Below, one piece after another: positions 35,719-44,383 of a stretch of DNA of 64,000 nucleotides. The DNA comes from Salinicola avicenniae (lineage in GTDB: Bacteria > Pseudomonadota > Gammaproteobacteria > Pseudomonadales > Halomonadaceae). The notes beneath the pieces were generated by a model. It saw nothing but the letters and a program-made list of their open reading frames with translations, searched no databases and had not been told where the DNA came from. The stretch spans positions 372,001 to 436,000 of the forward strand of contig NZ_JAKQZC010000003.1 of the NCBI RefSeq assembly GCF_023736115.1, in the 5' to 3' direction. Within the stretch, counting starts at the first letter, position 1, and every line of letters starts with the position of its first letter. A program made the position numbers and the translations under genes.

Positions 35719-37353
35719 ATGGCCAAACTCGGCAAGGAAGGCGTGTTCATCGTCTCGGCGCTGCTGATTGCGGCGATCGTGGCACTGGGCGCCGCGTTTC
35801 CGACAGGATTCGGCAATGTGGCCAATATGGCGCTAAGCGCCACGACACACTATTTCGGCTGGTTCTATCTGATCTCGGTTTTCGGTTTCGTGATCTTTCT
35901 GCTGGTACTGGCCTTCAGCAAGTACGGCAAGATTCGCCTCGGACCGCAGGACAGCAAGCCGACCTACGGATTCTTTTCCTGGGTCAGCATGCTGCTGGCG
36001 GCGGGCTTCGGTGTCGGACTGGTGTTCTACGGCATGGCCGAGCCGATGATGCACTACCTCGAGCCGCCTTACGGCGACGTGGCGCCGGAGTCTGCCGCCT
36101 CGGCGCGCTACGCGATCCAGTATGCGTTCTTCAACTGGGGCATCCATCAGTGGGCCGCATTCTCGGTGGTCGGCCTGATCATCGCCTATTACCAGTTCCG
36201 CAAGGGGCAGGCGGGGATGGTCTCCAACGTGCTCTCCTCGGTCACTGCCAAGCGGCCCAGACTGCGCCGATTGGGGCCGGTGCTGGATATCTTTGCGGTG
36301 GTCGCCACCGTCATGGGTGTGGCGACGTCGATCGGGCTGGCGGTGCTGCAGATCAACGGCGGATTGAGCGTTGTCTATGGCGTGCCCAACGGCACGACCT
36401 GGCAGTTCATCATCATGGGGGTGATGTTTGTCTGCTACATGATCTCGGCGACGTCCGGTCTCGACAAGGGCATCAAGAATCTCTCGAACTTGAACCTGAT
36501 CATCTGCTTTGTGCTGATGCTCTACATCCTGATTACCGGCCCGACGGTCGCGATTCTCGAGACGATCACGCTGGGCATCGGCGACTATCTGCAGAACTTC
36601 ATCGGCATGAGTCTGCGCATGTCGCCCTTCGAGAACAGCGAGTGGGCCGGCACCTGGACGATTTTCTACTGGGCCTGGGTCATCGCCTGGTCGCCCTTCG
36701 TCGGTACCTTCGTGGCGCGCATCTCCCGCGGGCGCACGATCAAGCAGTATGTTTTTGGCGTGCTGGTCGTGCCGCCGCTGCTGGCCTGCCTGTGGATCGG
36801 CGTGTTCGGCGGGGCGGCGATCCAGATGGAGCTCAACGGCGATGCCGGCCTGGCGCAGGCCACCTCCGACGATCTCACCTCGGCGCTGTTCCAGATGTTC
36901 GGCATGATGCCGTTCTCCGACGTGCTGTCGGTGGTGGCGCTCTGCCTGATCTTCATCTTCCTGGTGACATCGGCGGATTCGGCGACCTATATCGTCTCGC
37001 AGATGACCGATAACGGCTCGCTCGATCCGCCGCTGATGAAGCGCCTGATCTGGGGTGTGCTGATTGCGGCGATCTGCCTGACGCTGCTGTCGGCCGGCGG
37101 CGAAGACGGGCTGAAAGGGCTGCAGTCGGCTGCCGTGCTGTCGGCGTTGCCGTTCACCTTCATTCTCTATGGCATGATTTTCGTGACGCTGAGGGAGTTG
37201 CGTGCCGACCGCAAGGCGATGCTCACCGCGCTCTATCGGCGCCATAGCGACACGCCGGTGGGGGCGGACGCCTTCGAGGCGGAAACGCTAGCGGACGAGG
37301 ATCGCTATCGCCGAGCTCCCGGCGTGAAGAATCGTCGCATCAATCCGCGCTGA
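35719..37353 (+). CDS. BCCT family betaine/carnitine/choline transporter
   Basis: A 544-residue transporter with 12 hydrophobic helices and the BCCT signatures: FFSWVSMLLAAGFGVGLVFYG (about residues 82-102), GVATSIGLAVLQINGG (glycine-rich stretch of the substrate and sodium site) and WTIFYWAWVIAWSPFVGTF with ISRGRTIKQ. The C-terminal tail is short and charged. It takes up compatible solutes or related quaternary amines with Na+ or H+. AGGGG precedes the ATG at 35719. Free-standing, with a strong terminator. Confidence 0.93.
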   Translation: MAKLGKEGVFIVSALLIAAIVALGAAFPTGFGNVANMALSATTHYFGWFYLISVFGFVIFLLVLAFSKYGKIRLGPQDSKPTYGFFSWVSMLLAAGFGVGLVFYGMAEPMMHYLEPPYGDVAPESAASARYAIQYAFFNWGIHQWAAFSVVGLIIAYYQFRKGQAGMVSNVLSSVTAKRPRLRRLGPVLDIFAVVATVMGVATSIGLAVLQINGGLSVVYGVPNGTTWQFIIMGVMFVCYMISATSGLDKGIKNLSNLNLIICFVLMLYILITGPTVAILETITLGIGDYLQNFIGMSLRMSPFENSEWAGTWTIFYWAWVIAWSPFVGTFVARISRGRTIKQYVFGVLVVPPLLACLWIGVFGGAAIQMELNGDAGLAQATSDDLTSALFQMFGMMPFSDVLSVVALCLIFIFLVTSADSATYIVSQMTDNGSLDPPLMKRLIWGVLIAAICLTLLSAGGEDGLKGLQSAAVLSALPFTFILYGMIFVTLRELRADRKAMLTALYRRHSDTPVGADAFEAETLADEDRYRRAPGVKNRRINPR

Positions 37354-37403
37354 GCTGGCGGAAAGGCCGTGACGGCGGGTCCGTGGCGGTCGATCTGATA
37401 GAG

Positions 37404-37433
37404 AAGGCCCCGATCCGCGGATCGGGGCCTTTT
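37404..37433 (+). terminator. Rho-independent terminator after the BCCT gene
   Basis: A perfect palindrome, AAGGCCCCGATCCG (37404-37417) with CGGATCGGGGCCTT (37418-37431), followed by TT on the plus strand; also preceded by AA, so weakly bidirectional. About 50 bases past the stop at 37353. Confidence 0.85.
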
Positions 37434-37569
37434 GCCGTCGTCGAGGCTTGTCGCGCGCGGACCCGACGGACGGTGCGCCGATCGCGACATGGATAAAATG
37501 GCGGCGACGGCTTAACTTGAACGTAGATTCGCCGTTAACACGCTTAACGGATCCTGCGGAGCCACGCTC

Positions 37570-37740
37570 ATGCCTTCGGCAACCAAACCTGCCAGACCCT
37601 CTCCAAGAGGGGCGACACGCCGCGACCACGGAGTGAACGACGCACCGTTCGACCGCTGGCTCAACCGGCTGGTGAGCGTATTCGTGACCACGGCGGTGAT
37701 CGTCGGGGGGCTGGCGTTGCTGGTCATGTTGCTGTTCTAG
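37570..37740 (+). CDS. Small single-pass membrane protein, 56 residues
   Basis: A short frame of 56 residues: a basic, proline-rich N-terminus (residues 1-22), an amphipathic FDRWLNRLVSVF stretch and one hydrophobic helix to the C-terminus (about 36-56, VTTAVIVGGLALLVMLLF). GGAG lies about 8 bases before the ATG. The positive N-terminus suggests N-in orientation. Its stop overlaps the end of the convergent GntR regulator (37737). Unknown function; coding potential supported by composition and the Shine-Dalgarno only. Confidence 0.5.
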   Translation: MPSATKPARPSPRGATRRDHGVNDAPFDRWLNRLVSVFVTTAVIVGGLALLVMLLF

Positions 37741-38420
37741 CGTGTGCGCTGCTTGGCACGCGTTTCCTGCAGACGCTGCATCGAGGCCACGAGGTCGTTG
37801 AAGCGCTCACCCTGAATCTGGACGTGCGACTGGATCGCAGCTTCGGCAGCGGCCGCATCGCCCTGTGCGAGTGCCTGCAGGATCGCCTGATGTTCTTCGA
37901 AGCTGCTCGCCATGCGATGGCGGGCATGCAGCTGCAGCCGCCGATAGGGCTTGAGGATGGCATGCAGTCGCGCGGCTTCCTGGGCCAGAAAGGCATTGCG
38001 GCTGGCCTGATAGATCAGATGGTGAAAGGTGCCGTTCTCGTAGTAGTAGCCGTCGATATCGCCGGCCTCCAGGCAGGCTCGGCAGGCGGCGTTGGCCTGT
38101 TGCAGCTCCTCGAGTTCCGCCGCGCTCATGCGGCGTGCCGCCAGCCGTGCGCACATCCCCTCGAGTACCGCCATCACTTCGAAACGTTCGACCAGTTCGG
38201 CCACCCCGAGCTGTGCGACGAACGTCCCCCGCTTGGGCAGGACCCGCACCATGCCCGAGGCGGCAAGCTGCTGTAACGCCTCGCGGACCGGCGTACGCGA
38301 GCAGGCGTATTCGCGCTCCAGCGCCGCCGGGTCCAGGCGGTCTCCGGGGGCGTAGCGTCCCTCGACGATGGCATCTTCCAGCAGGTCGCGTAGGCGTTGT
38401 GCCTGGGGGACTCGCGCCAT
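37737..38420 (-). CDS. GntR/FadR-family regulator of malonate catabolism (MatR-like)
   Basis: A 227-residue protein with an N-terminal winged helix (LRDLLEDAIVEGRYAPGDRLD, then CSRTPVREALQQLAASGMV, about residues 10-60) and a C-terminal FCD domain (about 75-210) with candidate metal-site residues in NGTFHHLIYQASRN and FEEHQAILQAL. It is divergent from matA, and a palindrome resembling the MatR site lies between them. In Rhizobium, MatR represses mat genes until malonate binds; the same is inferred here. Confidence 0.88.
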   Translation of the reverse strand: MARVPQAQRLRDLLEDAIVEGRYAPGDRLDPAALEREYACSRTPVREALQQLAASGMVRVLPKRGTFVAQLGVAELVERFEVMAVLEGMCARLAARRMSAAELEELQQANAACRACLEAGDIDGYYYENGTFHHLIYQASRNAFLAQEAARLHAILKPYRRLQLHARHRMASSFEEHQAILQALAQGDAAAAEAAIQSHVQIQGERFNDLVASMQRLQETRAKQRTR

Positions 38421-38478
38421 GTTCGACTTTCTCCCATTAGACTTTTTCCCATGTTGACTCGCATGGGTCGGAAGCTGA

Positions 38479-38494
38479 CTGTTGTATATAACAG
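38479..38494. promoter_or_regulatory. MatR-like operator
   Basis: The 16-base CTGTTGTATATAACAG has perfect 5-base arms (CTGTT/AACAG) and a core near the TTGTATACAA type described for Rhizobium MatR. It lies between the divergent regulator and matA and overlaps potential -10/-35 elements, as an operator should. Confidence 0.6.
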
Positions 38495-38609
38495 ATCCGT
38501 GACATGTATGTTAAGCATCGCGGCGTCGCAGCGGTTGTCGCCGGGGCTCGGGTCTGCACGACGATCCCTCTGCGGAGGGGGCTACCCACCTCGACCCGAG
38601 AGGGCCGGC

Positions 38610-39980
38610 ATGAACGTCAATATGAATTTCCTGCAGGAGCTTCTGTCGAGTATCGGCCGTCGCACCCGCGGCCAGACAGGCCACACCGATCAGACCGACA
38701 AGGCGCTCGCGCCGAGCAGTCTGGCGCGACTGACGTCGGTCTGCGAGACCCTGATGCAGCCGGGCGGCGAGGCGTCCCAGATTCTGATTGCCCAGGAGGC
38801 GCTGGAGCGCTACGCCACGCTCGACGAGAACGGCCGCTTGGCCTTCTTCAAGCTGCTGGCGGAGCGCTACGCTGCCGATCCGGCGCAGATCCACGACGCT
38901 TACGCGCGCTATCGCGACAGCGAGGACAACGCCAGCCTGCAGCAACTGTTCTCGGTCTGCGAGCCGCGTCGCCAGCACCTGCTGCGACGTCTCAACCTCT
39001 GCCCGGGCGGTACCTATGAGCTGGTGAGGATGCGGGCGGACCTGTTGCGCTCGCTCAAGGCGAGTCCGGAACTGGCGCCGCTGGATGCCGACTTCGCGCA
39101 TCTGTTCGCTTCCTGGTTCAACCGCGGCTTTCTGGTGCTGGAGAGCATCGATTGGAACACCCCGGCGGCGGTGCTCGAGAAAATCATCCACTACGAGGCG
39201 GTCCACGCCATTGGCGACTGGTCCGACCTGCGTCGCCGACTCGATCCCGATGACCGCCGCTGCTACGCCTTCTTCCACCCGGCAACCGGCGATGAGCCCT
39301 TGATCTTCGTCGAGGTAGCGCTGTGCCAAGGTATCCCTGACAACATCCAGACCATCCTTGCCGGCGAAGAGTCGGTAGCGCCGGTGGAGGCCGATACCGC
39401 CGCGTTCTACAGCATCAGCAACTGTCAGGCGGGGCTCAAGGGTATCTCGTTCGGCAACTTCCTGATCAAGCAGGTGGTTCAGGAGCTGAAGCGCGAGCTG
39501 CCCAATCTCGAGCATTTCGTCACCTTGTCGCCGGTACCGGGCTTTGCCGGTTGGCTGGCAAGCGCGCGTGACGACGATACCCGACAGGTGTCGGACGAGC
39601 TGGCGAGCGCGCTCGACGACAACCAATGGCCGCAGGAGTCCCGCCAGCACGACAAGCTGGCCGCCGAGATTCGAATGCTGGCCGCCCACTATCTGGTCGA
39701 AGCCAAGCGCGACAACGGCATGCCGCTGGACCCGGTGGCACGTTTTCATCTGGGTAACGGCGCCAGCCTGCACCGGCTCAACTGGCCCGGCGATAGCTCG
39801 CCCAAGGGACAGCAGCAATCGCACGGGCTGATGGTCAACTACCTCTATGAACTCGAGCGCATCGAGCAGAACCACGAGGCGTTCAGCCGTGAAGGCACCG
39901 TGGTCTGCACCAGCGAGATCCGGCGCGAAGCCAAGCAGGGGCGGGCGAAACGACAGCGCGCCTCGCAGACCGATGCCTGA
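38610..39980 (+). CDS. matA: Malonyl-CoA decarboxylase
   Basis: The 456-residue enzyme has an N-terminal helical domain (about residues 30-170) and a C-terminal GNAT-like catalytic domain with FYSISNCQAGLKGISFGNFLIKQVV (about 271-295) and HFVTLSPVPGFAGW (about 307-320), the malonyl-CoA decarboxylase signatures. It converts malonyl-CoA to acetyl-CoA and CO2. GAGAGGG before the ATG at 38610 sets the start. First gene of the malonate operon; no targeting peptide. Confidence 0.93.
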   Translation: MNVNMNFLQELLSSIGRRTRGQTGHTDQTDKALAPSSLARLTSVCETLMQPGGEASQILIAQEALERYATLDENGRLAFFKLLAERYAADPAQIHDAYARYRDSEDNASLQQLFSVCEPRRQHLLRRLNLCPGGTYELVRMRADLLRSLKASPELAPLDADFAHLFASWFNRGFLVLESIDWNTPAAVLEKIIHYEAVHAIGDWSDLRRRLDPDDRRCYAFFHPATGDEPLIFVEVALCQGIPDNIQTILAGEESVAPVEADTAAFYSISNCQAGLKGISFGNFLIKQVVQELKRELPNLEHFVTLSPVPGFAGWLASARDDDTRQVSDELASALDDNQWPQESRQHDKLAAEIRMLAAHYLVEAKRDNGMPLDPVARFHLGNGASLHRLNWPGDSSPKGQQQSHGLMVNYLYELERIEQNHEAFSREGTVVCTSEIRREAKQGRAKRQRASQTDA

Positions 39981-40029
39981 CCGTTCGTCTCGACAGCCGA
40001 GCATGACTTGTACCCGCAGGAGCAGTCCG

Positions 40030-41568
40030 ATGAATCACAATCTCTATCTACAGTTCGCCAATCATTTCGCGCGTCAGCCGGACAAGGTGCTGATCGATAC
40101 ACCGAGCGCTGATCGCTACCGCTATCGCGACGTGCAGGCGATCTCCCGACGCATGGCCAACCTGCTGCGGGACAGCGGTGTCGAGCCTGGCGACCGCGTG
40201 GTGGTGCAGGTCGACAAGAGCCCGCAGGTGATCATGCTCTATCTCGCCTGCCTGCAGGTCGGTGCCGTCTATCTACCGCTCAATACGGCCTATACCGAAG
40301 CGGAGATCGACTACTTTCTTGGCGATGCCGAGCCGCGCCTCTATGTCTGCCGCCCGGAAGACGAGACGTTGGCGCGCCGGCTTGCCGCATCGCGCGGCGT
40401 GGCCGTAGTGGAAACCCTCGGTGCTCAGAGCGAAGGCAGTCTGATGCAGCGGGTCGCCGACGCCGCGGAAGACGAGAGCATCGCTGAGCTGGCCGCCGAC
40501 GATCTGGCGGCGATCCTCTACACCTCCGGCACCACCGGTCGCTCCAAAGGCGCGATGCTGACCCATGCCAACCTGGCGGCCAACAGCCAAGCGCTGGCGC
40601 GAAGCTGGCGCTTCACGGCCGACGATCACCTGCTGCATGCACTGCCGATCTTCCATACCCACGGCCTGTTCGTAGCCTGCAATATCGTGCTGACGGTCGG
40701 TGCGTCGATGACCTTCCTGCCCAAGCTGGATCCGGAACAGCTGCTGGATCTGATGCCCCGAGCCACGGTGCTGATGGGCGTGCCTACCTTCTATACCCGC
40801 CTGCTGGCCAGCCCGCGGCTTGATCGACAGGCGGTGGCCAACATGCGCCTGTTCGTCTCCGGTTCGGCGCCGCTGCTGGCGGAAACGCATCGCGAGTTCC
40901 GTGAGCGTACCGGCCACGCGATTCTCGAGCGCTACGGCATGACCGAAACCAACATGAACACCTCGAACCCCTATGACGGCGAGCGCCGACCGGGAACGGT
41001 CGGCTTCGCCTTGCCGGGCAGCGAGGTGCGCATTACCGACCGCGAAAGTGGCGCCGCGCTGCCGCCCGGCGAGACCGGCGCGGTCGAGGTGCGCGGCCCC
41101 AATGTTTTCAAAGGCTACTGGCGCATGCCGGAAAAAACCGCCTCCGAGTTTCGCGAGGACGGCTTCTTTATCACCGGCGATCTCGGCGTGATCGACGGCG
41201 ATGGCTATCTCTCGATCGTCGGGCGCGACAAGGATCTCGTGATTTCCGGCGGCTACAACGTCTACCCCAAGGAGATCGAGCAGTGGATCGACGAGTTGCC
41301 CGAAGTCGTGGAGTCCGCGGTGATCGGTGTCGCGCATCCCGATCTGGGCGAGGGCGTGACCGCCTGTGTGGTACTCAAGCCCGGCGCGCGCCTCGACGAG
41401 TCGCAGGTGCTGGCGGCGCTCGCCGATAAGGTGGCCCGCTACAAGCAGCCCAAGCGGGTGTTCTTCATCGATAGCCTGCCGCGCAATGTGATGGGCAAGG
41501 TTCAGAAGAACGCGCTGCGCGAGCGTTACGCCGATCTGTATCAAATGACCGAAACCGAGGCGCGATAG
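40030..41568 (+). CDS. matB: Malonyl-CoA synthetase
   Basis: A 512-residue ANL enzyme: A3 loop YTSGTTGRSKGAML (about residues 163-176), HALPIFHTHGLF, ERYGMTETNMNTSNPYDG (malonate-selective MatB-type A5 with following residues), FITGDLGVIDGDGY and the catalytic lysine in NVMGKVQKNALRE. It activates malonate with ATP and CoA, giving malonyl-CoA for the decarboxylase encoded before it. AGGAG 8 bases before the ATG at 40030. Confidence 0.93.
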   Translation: MNHNLYLQFANHFARQPDKVLIDTPSADRYRYRDVQAISRRMANLLRDSGVEPGDRVVVQVDKSPQVIMLYLACLQVGAVYLPLNTAYTEAEIDYFLGDAEPRLYVCRPEDETLARRLAASRGVAVVETLGAQSEGSLMQRVADAAEDESIAELAADDLAAILYTSGTTGRSKGAMLTHANLAANSQALARSWRFTADDHLLHALPIFHTHGLFVACNIVLTVGASMTFLPKLDPEQLLDLMPRATVLMGVPTFYTRLLASPRLDRQAVANMRLFVSGSAPLLAETHREFRERTGHAILERYGMTETNMNTSNPYDGERRPGTVGFALPGSEVRITDRESGAALPPGETGAVEVRGPNVFKGYWRMPEKTASEFREDGFFITGDLGVIDGDGYLSIVGRDKDLVISGGYNVYPKEIEQWIDELPEVVESAVIGVAHPDLGEGVTACVVLKPGARLDESQVLAALADKVARYKQPKRVFFIDSLPRNVMGKVQKNALRERYADLYQMTETEAR

Positions 41569-41608
41569 CGACGGTCTTTCTCTCCCGGCCGCGTGGATTG
41601 ACGCGGCA

Positions 41609-41635
41609 GGTGCGTCGCCCGCCCGACGACGCACC
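41609..41635 (+). other. Hairpin between matB and madL
   Basis: GGTGCGTCG (41609-41617) pairs with CGACGCACC (41627-41635). No T tract. It lies in the 144-base gap between the enzyme genes and the transporter genes and may set their relative expression. Confidence 0.4.
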
Positions 41636-41712
41636 GAACACGCCAGGCTCGAGACGAGCAACTCACACACTCGTCGTGATACGAAAAACGACACCCAGAG
41701 AGGTGAACAGCG

Positions 41713-42123
41713 ATGGTGATCTACGGTGTAGCACTCCTGGCCGGCTGCATGCTGGTCGGTTTGATAATCGGCGATGTTCTGGGCCAGCTCCTTGGCATCG
41801 ACGCCAACCTTGGCGGCGTGGGGATTGCCATGCTGCTGCTGATCTTCGTGACCGGCTATCTCAAGGATCGCGGCAAGTTGCCGGAGACAACCGAGAGCGG
41901 CATCAACTTCTGGAACGCGATGTACATCCCGATCGTGGTGGCCATGGCGGCGAGCCAGAATGTGGCGGCAGCCTTCAGCGGGGGCATGGTGGCAATCCTG
42001 GCCGGCGTGCTGGCCGTGGCGCTCGGATTGGCGCTGGTGCCGGTGCTGACCGGCAAGAAGGTCGACGATGCTCGGCCGCTCGATGCGCCGCCCTCGGCGC
42101 CACACGCCCCTAGCGGCCGCTGA
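41713..42123 (+). CDS. madL: Malonate transporter subunit MadL
   Basis: A 136-residue membrane protein with three or four hydrophobic helices (about residues 4-24, 32-50, 68-86, 88-108) and the MadL pattern GVALLAGCMLVGLIIGDVLG at the start and GINFWNAMYIPIVVAMAASQNV. With MadM it forms the Na+-dependent malonate importer known from Malonomonas rubra. Fourteen bases separate it from madM. Confidence 0.9.
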   Translation: MVIYGVALLAGCMLVGLIIGDVLGQLLGIDANLGGVGIAMLLLIFVTGYLKDRGKLPETTESGINFWNAMYIPIVVAMAASQNVAAAFSGGMVAILAGVLAVALGLALVPVLTGKKVDDARPLDAPPSAPHAPSGR

Positions 42124-42137
42124 ACCGGGAGAGACAC

Positions 42138-42899
42138 ATGAACGATTCCATCGTATCGCTGGTCGACAAGTATCACCTGATCGCCGCCTTCGCCGTGATC
42201 GGCCTGACCATGTACGTGGCCTACTGGCTGAGTCGCCACCTGACCGCCGGGCGCCTGCACGGCAGCGCCATCGCGATCATCATCGGCCTGGTGCTGGCCT
42301 ATGTGGGCGGTGTCTCCACCGGCGGCAGCAAGGGGCTCGCCGATGTCACCCTCTTCTCCGGGCTCGGCCTGATGGGGGGTGGCATGCTGCGCGATCTAGC
42401 GATCATCGCCACGGCCTACGGGGTGCGGTTTCAGGAAGTGAAAAAAGCCGGGTTGCGCGGCATCATCGCGCTGTTCCTTGGCGTGTTGGTGTCGTTCGTC
42501 GCGGGGGCGGTGGTGGCGATTGGCTTCGGCTACACCGACCCGGTGGATATCACCACTATTGCCGCCGGGGCCGTCACCTATATCGTCGGCCCGGTGACCG
42601 GCGCGACGCTGGGGGCGAGTTCGGAAGTGATCGCGCTATCGATTGCCGCGGGGCTGGTGAAATCGATCCTGACGATGATCGCCACGCCGATGACGGCACG
42701 TCTGATCGGGTTGGACAACCCGCGCTCGGCGATGATCTTCGGCGGCATGATCGGGACCACCAGTGGCGTGGCGGCAGGACTCGCAGCGACCGACGCGCGC
42801 CTGGTTCCCTACGGGGCCATGACCGCGACTTTCTATACGGGGCTGGGGATTCTGCTGGCACCGACGGTACTGTTTCTGGCGGTGAGGGCCGTGTTCTGA
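42138..42899 (+). CDS. madM: Malonate transporter subunit MadM
   Basis: A 253-residue polytopic membrane protein with the MadM features FAVIGLTMYVAYWLSRHLT, GLAYVGG-type segment GLVLAYVGGVSTGG and the repeated glycine-rich GPVTGATLGASSEVIALSIAAGLVKS. Larger partner of MadL in malonate uptake. GGGAGAGA precedes the ATG. End of the malonate operon; a GAAA-looped hairpin follows the stop. Confidence 0.9.
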   Translation: MNDSIVSLVDKYHLIAAFAVIGLTMYVAYWLSRHLTAGRLHGSAIAIIIGLVLAYVGGVSTGGSKGLADVTLFSGLGLMGGGMLRDLAIIATAYGVRFQEVKKAGLRGIIALFLGVLVSFVAGAVVAIGFGYTDPVDITTIAAGAVTYIVGPVTGATLGASSEVIALSIAAGLVKSILTMIATPMTARLIGLDNPRSAMIFGGMIGTTSGVAAGLAATDARLVPYGAMTATFYTGLGILLAPTVLFLAVRAVF

Positions 42900-42919
42900 G
42901 TCTCGCGGCTAGGCGGCTT

Positions 42920-42945
42920 CGACCGACCGGGAAACCGGTCGGTCG
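42920..42945. terminator. Perfect 11-bp hairpin with GAAA tetraloop, between convergent genes
   Basis: CGACCGACCGG (42920-42930), GAAA loop, CCGGTCGGTCG (42935-42945). It abuts the stop codon of the convergent diguanylate cyclase (42946) and lies 21 bases past madM. GNRA-capped stem, no T tract; likely a shared 3' end. Confidence 0.6.
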
Positions 42946-44322
42946 CTATCGTTCACTGCCGCTGGGCGAGAAGGCCGAACGCCGGGAGGGAACGACCGAT
43001 GCGACGGGAGCGATCGCGACGCAGCTGCGACCCACCGCCTTGGCCTGATAGAGCGCCTGGTCGATCTCCTCCAGCAGGCGTTCTGCCGACTGCTGGCGAT
43101 GCTCGCCGACGCCGGCGGAGAAGCTGATGCGTAGCCGTGCCGGGCTCATCGGCACCGTCTCGAGCTCGCGCAGGACCCGTTTCACCGTGGCTTGCGCGGC
43201 AAACCGGTCGACGCCGGGCAGGATCAACAGGAACTCTTCGCCGCCCCAGCGTACCAGCGTGTCGCTAGTGCGCAGGGCGCTTTCGACATGGCGGCTGAAT
43301 TCGGTCAGCACGGCATCGCCGACCGGATGGCCGTAGCGGTCGTTGATCGACTTGAAGTGATCCAGGTCGATCATCGCCACCGCGACACGCTCGCCATAGC
43401 GCTGGCTGCGCTGCAGGGCCTGCTCGAGCAGACCGCTGCCGAAGCGGCGGTTGTGCAGTCCGGTGAGGTCGTCGCGAGTGGCGAGATGCTCGAGCCGCCG
43501 ATTCTTCTCGGTCAAGCGCCGCTCGAAGTTCATGCGTTCGGTGATATCGACCAGGAAGGCGATGCGCTGCGGCTGCCCGTTCTCGTCCTGGCTGATCGTA
43601 TCCTCGATGATGACGGTACGCTCGGTGCCATCCTTCAGCTGGACCTCGACCGAACGCCGCTGTGTCTCGGCGTCGGGGAAATTGGTGGCATGGCGAGACT
43701 CCGCCGCTTCGCGATGGCGTGGTGGCAGCAGCTTGCGAAAATGCGCGTTGAGCAGCTCACGCTCGGCATAACCGAAGAAGTCGCAGAAAGCGCGGTTGAT
43801 CAGTCGCAGGTAGCCGTCGACATCGATCACGCAGACGCCCATCGGCAGGCTGCCGAGCAGCTGGTGCAGATGGGGACCGGCCTGCGGCAGCTTGGGCCGC
43901 GCGGCGTCGACATCGAGAATATCGCCGATAGCCACCAGTACGCGAGGCGCCTCGCCGGGCGCGGTGGGCGCCAACGGCGACACCTTGAGCTGCAGTGCGC
44001 GCAGGGGCTGCTGATGCTGACGCAGGTGATAGCAGCGCCATTGGCGCGATGTGCCCGCGGCGCCGGGTTGGGCGAGCAGCGCCGGGTGGTCGCGGCCGGC
44101 CGCCGGCTGACGCTGGGCATCGAGCCACTGCCACGGCTCCGCCAGCGGAAAGCGATTGCCGAGCTGCAGGCGCTGGCAGGCGGTGTCATTGGCCGATACC
44201 AGCAGCGGCACGCCGTGGTCGAGCCGATAGACGAGGGCCGCGATATCCAGCGCGTCGAGACCCGCCAGCGTCAGCGGCGGGCGCGTATCAGGGCGTGATT
44301 CCGCATCGCGTGAAACAACCAT
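42946..44322 (-). CDS. Diguanylate cyclase with PAS sensor domain
   Basis: A 458-residue cytosolic-looking protein without clear membrane helices. An N-terminal PAS-like region (about residues 20-140) is followed by a clear PAS domain (about 150-262, LLGSLPMGVCVIDVDG to ITERMNFERRL) and a GGDEF domain (about 275-440). The active site reads GGEEF (360-364) and an RxxD inhibitory site RTSD is at 351-354, five residues before it, so cyclase activity with product feedback is expected. It lies 61 bases downstream of an EAL phosphodiesterase gene on the same strand. Confidence 0.9.
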   Translation of the reverse strand: MVVSRDAESRPDTRPPLTLAGLDALDIAALVYRLDHGVPLLVSANDTACQRLQLGNRFPLAEPWQWLDAQRQPAAGRDHPALLAQPGAAGTSRQWRCYHLRQHQQPLRALQLKVSPLAPTAPGEAPRVLVAIGDILDVDAARPKLPQAGPHLHQLLGSLPMGVCVIDVDGYLRLINRAFCDFFGYAERELLNAHFRKLLPPRHREAAESRHATNFPDAETQRRSVEVQLKDGTERTVIIEDTISQDENGQPQRIAFLVDITERMNFERRLTEKNRRLEHLATRDDLTGLHNRRFGSGLLEQALQRSQRYGERVAVAMIDLDHFKSINDRYGHPVGDAVLTEFSRHVESALRTSDTLVRWGGEEFLLILPGVDRFAAQATVKRVLRELETVPMSPARLRISFSAGVGEHRQQSAERLLEEIDQALYQAKAVGRSCVAIAPVASVVPSRRSAFSPSGSER

Positions 44323-44383
44323 GAGCCGATTCCCGTTATCATGACAGACGTTGAAAGTCGTCGCGCACCGATGCCGAGCGACG

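Noticed and set aside
35833-37245. 470-codon minus-strand frame opposite the BCCT gene
   Set aside because: His/Arg/Gln-rich shadow typical of antisense to membrane proteins.
40273-42105. 610-codon minus-strand frame opposite matB and madL
   Set aside because: Antisense shadow; the plus strand encodes recognisable MatB and MadL.
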